A DNA stretch of 64,000 nt from Sphingobacteriales bacterium (GCA_016708305.1 JADJGB010000008.1:2277363-2341362), one strand, 5' to 3'. Shown: positions 54,002 to 64,000, numbered from the stretch's first letter. Notes: generated from the letters alone by a model not told the origin. Numbers and translations: made by a program.

Positions 54002-54874
54002 ATGAATTTCTCAAAAATCTATCGCGAAAAATCGCCACTATCCGATAAAGATTGCTTTGTGGTTTTTGACCGGCGTAAATCTACTTTTACCTTCCCTATT
54101 CATGTGCATCCCGAGTATGAACTTAATTTTGTGAACGGCGCTACAGGCGCACAGCGTATTGTGGGCGATTCGGTGGAGTACATTGCCGAAAAGGATTTGG
54201 TGCTGATAGCTAACCCGGAGTTGAAACATGCCTGGAAGGATGGTAATTGCAAAAACAAAAATATACATGAAATCACCATTCAGTTTCATCCCCAATTGTT
54301 TGAGCAATTTGAGCATAAAAATCAGTTTTCCAGCATTTTAGAACTTTTTCACCGCGCTTCCAAGGGGTTGTCATTTAGCCCAAATACTATTGAAAAAATT
54401 CAGCCGCTGTTGCAGATAATCACAATGGAAACAGATGGCTTTTACTCTGTTATGCGTTTGTTTATTTTGCTGTATGAGTTGTCAAAATCGGAAGATTACA
54501 GGCAGTTGTCGAGCGGAGGAACTATCGAGATGAACCGTACTAATGAATTGTTGAAGCAGCTGCATGAATTTGTAAGTGATAATATTTCAAAAGATATACG
54601 TATTACGGAAATAGCACGTGCTTTAAACATGAGCCGTTCCACTTTTGCCCGGTTTCTTTCTACCCACACTCAAATGAATTTTACGGATTACTTGCTCGAT
54701 TTCAGAATAAAAACAGCTACATTAAAGCTCAAAGAAGGGATTTCTATTGCTCAGGTTTCTGAAGAATGTGGGTTTAACAGTGTATCCTATTTTTACAGGG
54801 TTTTCAAAAAAATGAAAGGAATAAATCCTGCCGAATTCAGGGATGAATACAAAAAACAACAGGTTATTATTTAA
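54002..54874 (+). CDS. AraC-family transcriptional regulator
   Basis: A 290-residue regulator. The N-terminal cupin-like sensor has FPIHVHPEYELNFV near residue 31 and the AraC DNA-binding part has two helix-turn-helix motifs near residues 198-285: ITEIARALNMSRSTFARFLS and IAQVSEECGFNSVSYFYRVF. It precedes a SusC/SusD locus on the same strand, so local control of that locus by a sugar signal is likely. The signal is unknown. Confidence 0.92.
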   Translation: MNFSKIYREKSPLSDKDCFVVFDRRKSTFTFPIHVHPEYELNFVNGATGAQRIVGDSVEYIAEKDLVLIANPELKHAWKDGNCKNKNIHEITIQFHPQLFEQFEHKNQFSSILELFHRASKGLSFSPNTIEKIQPLLQIITMETDGFYSVMRLFILLYELSKSEDYRQLSSGGTIEMNRTNELLKQLHEFVSDNISKDIRITEIARALNMSRSTFARFLSTHTQMNFTDYLLDFRIKTATLKLKEGISIAQVSEECGFNSVSYFYRVFKKMKGINPAEFRDEYKKQQVII

Positions 54875-55167
54875 AAAAGTGACATAAAACTGTAATTCCT
54901 TTGAGTTATTACTTCAAACAAATGAGTATATTGTTAAAGAATATTAACAATTTTAACTAAATAATTCTTCAAATTCGTGCATTGTTAAAAATTTTGTAAA
55001 AATTACAATTGATTATAATGTATTGATATTCAGTTTGATGCAAAGCAAATTTCAATTGAATAAATTTTGAGCTTAAAATTCAATGACTATGAGCGATATT
55101 TGAAACTAACTCACTCATGTCCGTTTATACTTTTATGCTTATTAATTCACAAAATAAGCCACATAGT

Positions 55168-58100
55168 ATGAAAAGACTATTACTCGTACTGCTTTTAGGA
55201 GCGATTTGCCACTTAACATGGGCACAAGAAACATTCCCCCTCAAGGGAACAGTCAGAGACAAGAACAATAATCCAATCTCTGGCGCATCAGTTACCATTA
55301 AAGGTACCAATATTGGAACTGTAACAAATGATGATGGTACATTTACATTAAATGCTTCGGTAGGTCAGATTCTTGTTGTTTCTCACACAGGAATGTTGGA
55401 ATCAGAAGTCTTAATCAGTAACAAACGCAATGTATCCCTTAACCTTACCGATGTGGAAGGCGGTTTGGATGAAGTGGTGGTTATTGGTTATGGTACCGTA
55501 AAGAAAAAAGACTTAACCGGCGCAGTTGCCTCTGTAACTGGTAAAGACATTCAGGCGGATGTTGCCAAAAACTTAGCCGGCGCTTTGCAAGGGCGCGTGG
55601 CCGGTGTTACCGTAACCAACGTAGGTGGCCAGCCGGGAAGCGGCATGAACATTAATATTCGCGGATTGAGTTCTTTAGGTTCCAACACTCCTCTGTATGT
55701 TATTGATGGAGTTTATGGAGACGTTAACATGGTAGATCCTGCAGATGTTGCGTCAGTAGAAATATTAAAAGATGCTTCTGCAGCCGCTATTTATGGGTCG
55801 CGTGCTGCTAATGGTGTTGTATTGATCACTACTAAGGGTGGAAGAAAGGCAACGCCCGCTTCTGTAAACATTAATGCTTATACAGGCTCACAAAGCATTG
55901 CAAAAAAAATAGGAGTGATGAATGCCCAAGACTGGAAAACTATAATGAAAAACACGGGCTATCTGCCTCCTCAAGCCGAAAGCTTTAGTGGAAACGGAAC
56001 TAACTGGCAGGATGAAATTTTTGTAAAAGCGCCGGTAAGCAAATTAAATGTGGATGTTGCAGGCGGCGGCGACCATTCTACATATAATGTTTCGGCCGGT
56101 TATATAGATCAGTCAGGTATTTTAATGACAACCGGATATAAAGCATTTAATATTCGTGCAAAAAACACATTTAGCTTTTTTAATAATCATTTCCGTTTGG
56201 GCAATACCTTCTTAGTAAAATCGGGAGACAAGAAGTACAGCGACTTCACTATTACAGATGCCTTGCGTCAAAACCCGATGATTCCGGTATTGGATCCCAA
56301 TCAATTAGGTGGTTATGCACCATGGCAACCCTGGATGAAAAACTTAGACAATCCTGTAGGTTATCTTAAGCTGCACAATTCACATGTTTACCAAACGGAT
56401 GTCTTAGTAAATGGATTTGCAGAGGTTGACTTGTTTGTAAAAGGATTAAAATACAAATTCAACCTTGGTATTAACAGAACAAACGGAAGAAACTACTATT
56501 ATAACAGTCCATATAATTTTGGTTCTGGAATAACTAAATCTTTTTTATCAGAGAATGCATTTTTCAACAACCAATGGTTAGCTGAAAATACAATTCACTA
56601 TGATAATACATTTGACCGGCACTCCATTTCATTCCTGGCAGGTTATTCTGCTCAGGCAAACAGTAATCGTGGTTTTGGAGCCAGCCGTAATAATTTACCT
56701 TTAGGAACCAATGCGATAAATGCAGGTTCGCCCACTGAGCAAAAAACAAGTGGTGGATTACAGGAGTATTCTCTGGTTTCTCAATTTTCCAGGTTGATGT
56801 ATAGTTATGACTCTCGTTATTTATTAACAGCTACAGTTCGTCGTGATGGTTCCTCTCGTTTTGCAGATGGGCATCGGTATGGTGTGTTTCCATCAGTAGC
56901 TTTGGGCTGGAATATTATGAACGAAAGTTTCTTTGCCAATGCGAAAGATAAAGTCAATGAATTTAAATTGCGTGCCAGCTGGGGTAAATTAGGTAATCAG
57001 GAAATTGGTAACTATCCTACTCAAAGCACAGCATCCACAGGTATCAACTATCTGGAAGGAAGTGGCAGTAATGAAATATGGTGGCAAGGTGCAACTACCG
57101 GTGCCAGTTGGGTATCTCCGAAAAACCTTACATGGGAAGAAACTGTTACCAGCAACGTAGGTTTGGATTTAGGTTTTCTAAACAATAAACTTACTGTAAG
57201 CGCCGATTATTATGTGAGAGAAACCCGTAATATCTTATTAAGCATCAATATGCCTCCATCGGCAGGGCTGGGTGGCACACCTACAATGAATGCAGGTACT
57301 ATAGAAAACAAGGGTTTTGAGTTATTGGCAAACTATAGAAACTCTATAGGAGCGCTAAATTACAATGTAGGCGTTAACGTTTCTACCGTTAAAAACAAGG
57401 TTAAAGCTGTTACCGTGGGTAATGTACAAGAATTTGGCGGGTACAATCCACAAGGAGAAGGTACTATTACATGGGCAAAAGTTGGTTATCCTATCGGTGG
57501 TTTTTGGGTAATTAAAAATGCCGGCATTTTCCAATCAGATGCTGAGGTACAAAATTACAAGAGCTCGAATGGACAGGTAATTCAGCCCACAGCCAAAGCC
57601 GGTGATATCAAATTTGTGGACTTTAACAATGATGGAAAAATAGCAGATGATGACAGGCAATATGTAGGTAGTCCGTTCCCTAAAATGGCCTATGGTATCA
57701 GAGCCGGATTTGAATATAAAGGAATTGATTTCGGAATTTTCTTTGATGGGATGTATGGCAATAAAATATTTAACTATACCAGAGCAAGAATTGAATCTAC
57801 CAATGAGGTAATCAACTTTTCAACTAGTCTGTTGAACTCTTGGACTACGTCTAATACAGGTGCAACATTGCCACGTTTTACTCAACAGGATCCTAACAAA
57901 AACTATCGTCGTGTAAGTGAACGCTGGATGGAAAATGGTTCTTTTTTCCGTTTGAAAACATTAGAACTGGGTTATACTTTGCCACAGCAAATTACTAATC
58001 TTGCTCATTTGAAAACTACCAGATTCTTTTTGGCCGGCGATAATTTAGTTACATCTACCCAGTACAAAGGATACACTCCTGATCTTGGACAAAATGATGA

Positions 58101-58200
58101 ACAAAACGGAGGCGGTTCTGGTACATTAACCAGAGGTACAGACCATGGTCGTTTCCCTATTGCAAAAAGTATAATTGTGGGCGTACAAGTTAATTTCTAA
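55168..58200 (+). CDS. SusC/RagA-family TonB-linked outer-membrane transporter
   Basis: 1010 residues, fully intact. Start at 55168 (MKRLLLVLLLGAICHLTWAQ, signal peptide), chosen over an opening 51 bp upstream. CarboxypepD_reg domain LKGTVRDKNNNPISGASVTI, TonB-box-like DEVVVIGYGTVKKKDLTGAV, then the plug (NIRGLSSLGSNTPLYVIDG, SAAAIYGSRAANGVVLITTK) and a large barrel ending KSIIVGVQVNF. It imports an oligosaccharide with the adjacent SusD. The 293 bp before it are AT-rich with no clear promoter. Confidence 0.95.
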   Translation: MKRLLLVLLLGAICHLTWAQETFPLKGTVRDKNNNPISGASVTIKGTNIGTVTNDDGTFTLNASVGQILVVSHTGMLESEVLISNKRNVSLNLTDVEGGLDEVVVIGYGTVKKKDLTGAVASVTGKDIQADVAKNLAGALQGRVAGVTVTNVGGQPGSGMNINIRGLSSLGSNTPLYVIDGVYGDVNMVDPADVASVEILKDASAAAIYGSRAANGVVLITTKGGRKATPASVNINAYTGSQSIAKKIGVMNAQDWKTIMKNTGYLPPQAESFSGNGTNWQDEIFVKAPVSKLNVDVAGGGDHSTYNVSAGYIDQSGILMTTGYKAFNIRAKNTFSFFNNHFRLGNTFLVKSGDKKYSDFTITDALRQNPMIPVLDPNQLGGYAPWQPWMKNLDNPVGYLKLHNSHVYQTDVLVNGFAEVDLFVKGLKYKFNLGINRTNGRNYYYNSPYNFGSGITKSFLSENAFFNNQWLAENTIHYDNTFDRHSISFLAGYSAQANSNRGFGASRNNLPLGTNAINAGSPTEQKTSGGLQEYSLVSQFSRLMYSYDSRYLLTATVRRDGSSRFADGHRYGVFPSVALGWNIMNESFFANAKDKVNEFKLRASWGKLGNQEIGNYPTQSTASTGINYLEGSGSNEIWWQGATTGASWVSPKNLTWEETVTSNVGLDLGFLNNKLTVSADYYVRETRNILLSINMPPSAGLGGTPTMNAGTIENKGFELLANYRNSIGALNYNVGVNVSTVKNKVKAVTVGNVQEFGGYNPQGEGTITWAKVGYPIGGFWVIKNAGIFQSDAEVQNYKSSNGQVIQPTAKAGDIKFVDFNNDGKIADDDRQYVGSPFPKMAYGIRAGFEYKGIDFGIFFDGMYGNKIFNYTRARIESTNEVINFSTSLLNSWTTSNTGATLPRFTQQDPNKNYRRVSERWMENGSFFRLKTLELGYTLPQQITNLAHLKTTRFFLAGDNLVTSTQYKGYTPDLGQNDEQNGGGSGTLTRGTDHGRFPIAKSIIVGVQVNF

Positions 58201-58255
58201 AATAGTTAATGAATACACTCTTTAAATTTTATTGATCTAAAAAAACGATATTTAA

Positions 58256-59879
58256 ATGAAAACGTATATAAAAAAATTATCAGTACTTGCCGCCATAGCG
58301 CTCCTTGTCAGCGGTTGTAATGAAAAAGATTTTTTAAATAAAGTAAATCCGAACTCACCGGTTGAGCAAACATTTTGGACTACAGAGGCTAATGCAGTTT
58401 CTGCTATGCCTACAATTTATTCTTCCATCCGTGGTCAGATGTATGGCTACTATGGCGCCTATACAGGATGGCATACAATGAACAGAGCAGATGATGTTTG
58501 GTTTATTCTGGGTGAAGAAATATTGAACTGGGAGCCAGCCACATTTTACCAATACACCAAGCACTTCAAAGTGATTTTGGAAGATTATACATGGTGTAAA
58601 CCGTGCTAATGTGTTCTTGAAGAATATTGTAAATGTAAAATGGATGAAAGTAAAAAGAATGAACTAATAAGAGAAGCCAGTTTCCTGAGAGGTATGTACT
58701 ATTTCCTGTTAGCAGCTAATTTTGGTGATGTTCCACTTAGAACAGTGCCGGCAGGTGATGAACCCGATGGAGCTATGAAAGGTTCTTCTCCTGAAGCAGA
58801 TGTTTGGAAACAAGTGATTGCAGATTTTACAACTGCAAAAAACTACCTACCGGTAACACGCACCGCAGCCGAGGCGGGTAGAGCTACAAAAGGTGCCGCT
58901 ATAGCATTCTTAGGAAAATCTTTAGTATATACCAAAGATTACCAAAATGCAGAAAAAGAATTAGCAGCTCTTTTAACCGCTCCTTACACTTATGACTTGA
59001 TGCCAAGCTTAAAGATAATTTTAAAGAAACAACAGAGCTGAACAAAGAGTCGGTTTTTGAAATAATGTATAATGGTAAATACTCCAACGGAGGTACCTGG
59101 GGTAATGACGGAAGCACTACACAAGGCTTTGTAATACCGAATTTCGCAGGGTCAGCCGGTACCGGTGGTTGGTTTAAATGGATGCCTTCTGCTTCCATTG
59201 TTAAAGACTTTATGGCAGAAGAACGTCCGGCTGGATCGGATACTCGTTTCGATAAAAGAATGTACACCAGTTTCTTCTGGAAGTATTCTGATTTTGAAAC
59301 CGGCCTTACAGACGGTGCATGGTTTGGTAACCAATCTTTTGATTTAATGTGGGATAATGCCTCCGGCAAGCGCCAAAGAGGTGAGCCTACTTACCCAAAA
59401 GGGCTTGGCGGTAAACAGGGTAGATTCTTGATTAAGAAATATACCAACTTCTATAAAAATGTTCCGGATGCCAACAGTATGTACGATCAATCTAATCAGA
59501 ACAATAACTTGCGTATGTTCCGTTTCTCAGAAGTACTGTTATTGCATGCTGGGACGCTATCAAGAATGGTAATTTGGGCGCTGCTGCCGCTGATTTAAAG
59601 CGCATCAGAGATCGTACCGGCCTTGCCAATAAAACATGGAACAATGCAGATGATATGATGAAAGAAGTAATAAAACAAAATGAATTGGAATTTTTCTTTG
59701 AAGGTCATCGTTTCTTCGATTTGAAGCGTACCTATCCTTATGCACAAATGAAGCAAATTTTTGTGGACAACGCAAAACAAGGTGCAGAAAACTTCCAGGC
59801 CAAACACTTCTACCTGCCAATTCCGCAGGGCGAAATTAATGCCAATACTAAAATACAACAACATCCCTTGTGGAGATAA
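58256..59879 (+). CDS. SusD/RagB-family lipoprotein, several frameshifts
   Basis: Signal and lipobox SVLAAIALLVSGCNEKDFLN, then FWTTEANAVSAMPTIYSSIR. Breaks lie near 58575-58590, 58640, 59008 and 59553, after which the typical SusD parts reappear: LIREASFLRGMYYFLLAANF, GDVPLRTVPAG, RFSEVLLLHA and ELEFFFEGHRFFDLKRTYPY, ending PLWR. Joined length is about 540 residues. Starch-binding-type lid for the SusC channel on the cell surface. Each break fits one or two missing bases. Confidence 0.9.
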
Positions 59880-59888
59880 TTTCTTTTT

Positions 59889-61697
59889 ATGAAAGGGTTA
59901 TTTTCTAAGAATATAAAACTATCAGGCATCATATTATGCCTGATAGTTTTAATTACTGCCTGCTCAAAAAAAGAAGCTTTGCCATTGGAAATCAAATCTA
60001 AGCAGCCTTTGCAGCAGATAATTGATAATGGAACGCTTCTTAACAGCGTGGACAAACAAGGCGATATCTATGTATTCAAATTTGAAACAGAAAGCCTGAA
60101 TGTGCCTGCAAGTGAAATAAAAGAAGTTTTGCCCAATAGGGAACGCTGGAAAACCTTGATTATTTTTAATGACAATAGTCAGGTCATTATCCCCTCAAAA
60201 GGTGGAAACCTTGATTTTATTGTTGAAAATATTGAGCTGAATCCTTCCGGTTATAATCCTTTGGCTGCAAAAGTTCAGGTGAATCTGCCAACCTACGGAA
60301 GGGTGAAAGTAACTGTTCATGGAAAAAACGGCGCAGCGGGTAACATTGAGCATTTATGTCAGGCACAGACTTCAAGGCAGAGCATCCCTGTATTGGGATT
60401 GTATCCTGATTTTAACAATAAGGTTACGCTTTCATTTACCGATAAAGAAGGGAATGAACGAGGCGCTACCGAAATAAATATAAAGACAAATGCTTTACCG
60501 GTTCTGGATTTTCCCAATATAAAAGTTATAAAATCAGAGCCGGGTAAGATAGAGCCGGGCGTGAATTTAGTTAGTTACCCCGGAATGAGCGAATTGGATA
60601 CCTCCACCCCTTATATGGTTGATGCCGAAGGTAATGTCCGTTGGATTTTATTGCTAAAATCATCCCCCGAATTAAAAACTTTTTCGGGACAAATTGGCTT
60701 ACAAAGAACTAAAAAGGGAACTTTCATTTCTGGCGACCAGTCAATTCACAGACTTATTGAGATAGATATGTTTGGCAATCTGGTAAAACAATGGGATTTA
60801 CTTAAATTGGGATATACCTTCCATCATGAAGTGAAGGAAGCGAAAAATGGAAACTTTCTCGTTACGGTATCCAAATCTTCAGCGCGGTTGAGCGACGGTA
60901 AGCCAAGAGTGAACGATATAATTATTGAATTGGATCCTGTAAATAATTCCGTAGTTAAAGAATGGGATCTTTCCAATATGCTAGATACAGCCCGTTATTT
61001 AAGACCGGATGCAAATACGCCGCAGGAGCCATTTACCCAAAACCCTACAAACTGGGCACATAATAATTCAATCAATGAGCTGGGCAATAATTATCTGGCT
61101 ACTGTACGTTTTCAGGGGATAATGAGTTTTACTGCTAATGGTACGCTACGTTGGATTATTTCACCTCATAAAAACTGGGGAGCCAAATATCAACCCTATC
61201 TGTTAAGTCCAATTGATGAAGTAGGCAATCCGGTAACAAATGTTTCTGTTATCAATGGAGACATGTCTGCTCCCAACTTTGAATGGTCATGGGGCCACAC
61301 ACACCGGTTGTGCTGCCAAACAATAATATTCTTGTTTTCGACAACGGATATAACCGTAACTGGTCATATAGCATAGTCAATAGCAATAATTATAGCAGGG
61401 TGGTGGAGTATAAAGTTGATGAAAATAACAAAACAGTTCAGCAGGTATGGAGTTATGGAAAAGAACGGGGAGCAGAAGCATTTGCACCTGCATTATCGGG
61501 TGTGCAATATCTTCCGAAAACAAAAAATTATGTTCTGTCCGGGATTGGGGGTCAAAAAGTCCAATGGTTTGGGCGGAAAAATAATTGAAATAAACCCTAT
61601 TTCCAAAGAAGTGGTTTTTGAAATGGAAATCTCGGTTCCCAGTATATCTGCATTTCACAGAGCTACCCGTTTAAATCTCTATCCTGAAAACTTATAG
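59889..61697 (+). CDS. Lipoprotein arylsulfotransferase (ASST-like), two frameshifts
   Basis: Lipoprotein signal LSGIILCLIVLITACSKKE. Residues about 130-200 form an Ig-like N-domain; the propeller follows with HHEVKEAKNGNFLVTVSKSS, PTNWAHNNSINELGNNYLAT and VRFQGIMSFTANGTLRWIIS. The frame breaks near 61295 and continues as GPHTPVVLPNNNILVFDNGY, with the histidine that in ASST enzymes carries the sulfate. A second break near 61555 leads to GLGGKIIEINPISKEVVFEM. PAPS-independent aryl-sulfate transfer is inferred from the family. Whether it acts on a sugar, phenol or neither is unknown. Confidence 0.82.
59915..59950 (+). repeat. Perfect 15-bp inverted repeat inside the ASST signal-peptide codons
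   Basis: AAAACTATCAGGCAT and ATGCCTGATAGTTTT form a perfect stem with a 6-nt loop, 36 bp after the susD stop and beginning 27 bp into the ASST gene. The T-run at its end resembles a terminator. It may lower transcription of downstream genes relative to susCD, as an attenuator. The coding frame is kept across it. Confidence 0.75.
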
Positions 61698-61732
61698 AAG
61701 AAATTTTCTTTTTAAATAATAACGAATTCATA

Positions 61733-62920
61733 ATGCTGATAAATAATATTCAGGGGTATAAAGAATTACTTTTTGAGGAACAGGAACAATTAATTGTGAT
61801 GCCAAATGTGCAGGCTGATGAGTATAATGGTATTATGAGCAGGTATAAAAACCCAGTGGTGACGAAACAGCATATTCCTGTTTTATGGAGGTATGATCTG
61901 AATCCTGATACCAATCCACTTCAGATGGAACGTATCGGTGTTAATGCTACGATGAACTCAGGAGCCATCAAATGGAAAGAAAAATATCTGGTGATAGTGA
62001 GGGTTGAGGGCGTTGACCGAAAATCCTATTTTGCAATTGCCGAAAGCCCTAATGGAATTGATAATTTTCGCTTTTGGCCCAGACCGGTTTCATTGCCCGA
62101 TTTGTATGGCGAAGAAACAAATGTTTACGACATGCGGCTTACTGCCCATGAGGATGGTTGGATATACGGAATTTTTTGCAGTGAAAAACATCATCCTGAT
62201 GCGGCTCCCGGTGATTTGTCTTCGGCTATGGCCGGTGCAGGATTGGTTCGCAGCAAAGACCTCATCAACTGGGAAAGACTTCCCAATATTGAATCGCGTA
62301 GCCATCAGCGAAATGTGGTGATGCACCCCGAACTTGTAGATGGGAAATATGCACTCTATACCCGCCCGCAGGACGATTTTATTCTGGCGGGTAATGGTGG
62401 CGGCATTGGTTGGGCATTGATTGACGATATTACCAGACCGGTAATCAAAGAAGAAAAAATCATCAACCTTCGCTATTATCACACCATAAAGGAGTTGAAA
62501 AATGGCGAAGGTCCGGCTCCAATAAAGACAGAAAAAGGCTGGTTGCATCTGGCGCATGGCGTGAGAAATTGTGCAGCAGGTTTACGTTATGTATTGTACC
62601 TGTATCTTACATCACTCGATGATCCTTCAGAACTGATTGCTGAACCCGGCGGATACCTTATGGCTCCCGAAGGCGAAGAAAGAGTAGGCGATGTATCAAA
62701 TGTTTTATTTTCAAACGGATGGATTTGTGATGATGACGATGCCGTATTTATCTACTATGCTTCGAGCGATACCCGTATGCACGTGGCAACTTCAACGGTG
62801 GAACGATTATTGGATTATTGCATAAATACGCCTGCTGATGGATTACGCTCTGCTGCCTCGGTTAAAAATATTTTGAACCTGATTGAGAATAATGAAGATT
62901 ATTTGAAGCATAATAGGTAG
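61733..62920 (+). CDS. GH130 glycoside phosphorylase, probably 4-O-beta-D-mannosyl-D-glucose type
   Basis: A 395-residue five-bladed propeller enzyme, intact. Key motifs are RIGVNATMNSGAIKW, NVYDMRLTAHEDGWIYGIFC (region of the catalytic Asp), RNVVMHPELVDGKYALYTRP and WLHLAHGVRNCAAGLRYVLY. These match the GH130 mannosylglucose phosphorylase group. It uses phosphate to split beta-mannosides into mannose-1-phosphate and glucose or a related sugar in the cytoplasm. The next gene is a sugar symporter, as in known mannan-utilisation loci. Exact substrate is inferred. Confidence 0.9.
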   Translation: MLINNIQGYKELLFEEQEQLIVMPNVQADEYNGIMSRYKNPVVTKQHIPVLWRYDLNPDTNPLQMERIGVNATMNSGAIKWKEKYLVIVRVEGVDRKSYFAIAESPNGIDNFRFWPRPVSLPDLYGEETNVYDMRLTAHEDGWIYGIFCSEKHHPDAAPGDLSSAMAGAGLVRSKDLINWERLPNIESRSHQRNVVMHPELVDGKYALYTRPQDDFILAGNGGGIGWALIDDITRPVIKEEKIINLRYYHTIKELKNGEGPAPIKTEKGWLHLAHGVRNCAAGLRYVLYLYLTSLDDPSELIAEPGGYLMAPEGEERVGDVSNVLFSNGWICDDDDAVFIYYASSDTRMHVATSTVERLLDYCINTPADGLRSAASVKNILNLIENNEDYLKHNR

Positions 62921-63162
62921 GTTGCTCTTAGGTTTATGATGGTAAGGGAAATGCAAAAGCGATTTGGTAATACCATTTTGAATGAGACATTTTCATTTAA
63001 TGTAATAGGAACTGATGAAATAAAGTAAAAAGGAAATTTTTTATTTGGATGAAAATTAGCAGTTGCTTATTATTAGGTTGGAGTTAACTTCAATGGTATG
63101 CAAGCCTAATAATAAAAATGTTTATAAGTAACATTTCGATTGCAAATATTAAAAATGATTGA

Positions 63163-64000
63163 ATGACAAAAAGAATTAGTCTTAAAGAAAAAATAGGATA
63201 TGGGTTAGGAGATGCCGCTTCCTCTATGTTCTGGAAGATTTTTGGCATGTATGCCCTGTTTTTTTATACAGATGTGATGGGAATCACTGCTGCTGCAGCA
63301 GGAACCATGTTTCTGATTGCACGTGTATGGGATTCCTTTTTCGATCTGTTTGTAGGTGTGATGGCAGACCGAACCAAAACAAAATGGGGCCGGTACAGGC
63401 CTTACTTACTATGGTTTGCCATCCCCTTTGCCGCCATGGGCGCTATCACTTTTTTTGTGCCCGAGTTGGGTAACACGGGTAAGTTGGTTTATGCATATAT
63501 TACATATTCATTGATGATGATTGTTTATTCACTTATTAATGTTCCTTATGCGTCATTGCTCGGTGTGATGTCGGCAGACTCGCAAGAGCGTAATATTCTT
63601 TCTTCCTATAGAATGTCCTTTGCGTTCATAGGCAGCTTTGTTACTTTTATGTTCTTGCAGCCTTTAGTTGACGGATATGCAAAAATATTTGATAAAAGTG
63701 CCGCTTTGGCAAAGGTAGATGCGACTATCAGCACAGTCCCTATCGGATGGACACTTGCAGTAGCATCAATTGGAGTTTTATGCACCATACTGTTCTTTTT
63801 TTGCTTTAAATGGACAAAAGAAAGAGTAGAATCGGCGAGTAAGGAAGAAAATGCTTCTGTAAAAGAAGACCTGAAAAGCTTGTTCCAAAATACGCCCTGG
63901 TGGATATTGGTAGCCACCGGTTTGGCGGCATTACTCTTTAATGCTGTAAGAGATGGAGTGGCAATATATTATTTTAGAGATTATGTGCAGGGGCATTACA
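63163..64000 (+). CDS. GPH-family sugar:cation symporter, 3' end beyond window
   Basis: 279 residues in view: MTKRISLKEKIGYGLGDAAS, then ITAAAAGTMFLIARVWDSFF with MADRTKTKWGRYRPYLLW, the MelB/GPH signature between helices 2 and 3, followed by PYASLLGVMSADSQERNILS. It imports a disaccharide with Na+ or H+. Placed after the GH130 gene, it may bring in the phosphorylase's mannosyl-glucose substrate. The 242-bp gap before it has no clear signal. The open frame runs past the window edge. Confidence 0.9.
   Translation, partial: MTKRISLKEKIGYGLGDAASSMFWKIFGMYALFFYTDVMGITAAAAGTMFLIARVWDSFFDLFVGVMADRTKTKWGRYRPYLLWFAIPFAAMGAITFFVPELGNTGKLVYAYITYSLMMIVYSLINVPYASLLGVMSADSQERNILSSYRMSFAFIGSFVTFMFLQPLVDGYAKIFDKSAALAKVDATISTVPIGWTLAVASIGVLCTILFFFCFKWTKERVESASKEENASVKEDLKSLFQNTPWWILVATGLAALLFNAVRDGVAIYYFRDYVQGHY

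Noticed and set aside
62090..62557. 155-codon minus-strand frame inside the GH130 gene
   Set aside because: Antisense to an intact enzyme with clear motifs; a chance open frame.

Overview
The window looks like a chromosome segment of a Bacteroidota bacterium, most likely of the Chitinophagaceae type. It carries SusC/SusD proteins, a UpxY/NusG-like antiterminator, a DUF4442 thioesterase, LytTR-type regulators, and several promoters with the Bacteroidota -7 box TAnnTTTG. No tRNA, rRNA or CRISPR array was seen. Many genes that must be intact in a living cell (S19, S17, L14, L18, SecY, FtsK, Pth, AroK, MenA, DXS) are split by single-base shifts, mostly one missing base and often in a homopolymer. 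I read these as sequence errors and give each such gene one merged span. Genes such as susC and wcaJ are intact.

Region 1 (1-15.9 kb, minus strand) is an exopolysaccharide/capsule locus read from right to left. It runs: WcaJ-type priming glycosyltransferase, outer-membrane protein, lipoprotein, a strong terminator and a new promoter, Wza-like exporter, Wzc-like tyrosine kinase, UpxY/NusG-like antiterminator, a hairpin-bearing gap, Wzx flippase, Wzy-like polymerase, acetyltransferase, two GT4 glycosyltransferases, a CapK/PaaK-like adenylate-forming enzyme, and a zinc-type dehydrogenase cut by the window edge.

Region 2 (16-36.3 kb) is housekeeping and mixed: LolA, FtsK, an AAA/DUF4143 ATPase preceded by a 32-bp-period repeat array, DUF423, shikimate kinase, IspE, bifunctional nuclease, Pth, a FAH-family hydrolase, a TonB-dependent receptor with a small upstream protein, DUF4442, a beta-CASP RNase, a DUF4136 lipoprotein, RadC, a LytTR/LytS two-component pair, DXS and MenA.

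Region 3 (36.5-49.3 kb, plus strand) is the S10-spc ribosomal operon from rpsJ to secY. It has a textbook promoter, a long structured rpsJ-rplC spacer, interleaved inverted repeats before rplO, and an intrinsic terminator right after secY. map follows the terminator. The usual infA-rpmJ-rpsM continuation is absent; an IS110-family element lies downstream instead.

Region 4 (51.3-64 kb, plus strand) holds a BaiN/HI0933-like flavoprotein, a secreted protein of unknown function, and a polysaccharide-utilisation-like locus: AraC regulator, SusC, SusD, a lipoprotein arylsulfotransferase, a GH130 mannosyl-glucose phosphorylase and a GPH sugar symporter that runs off the window. The less ordinary points are the sulfotransferase inside this locus, a perfect 15-bp inverted repeat inside its signal-peptide codons, the 32-bp array, and a candidate IS110 bridge-RNA region.
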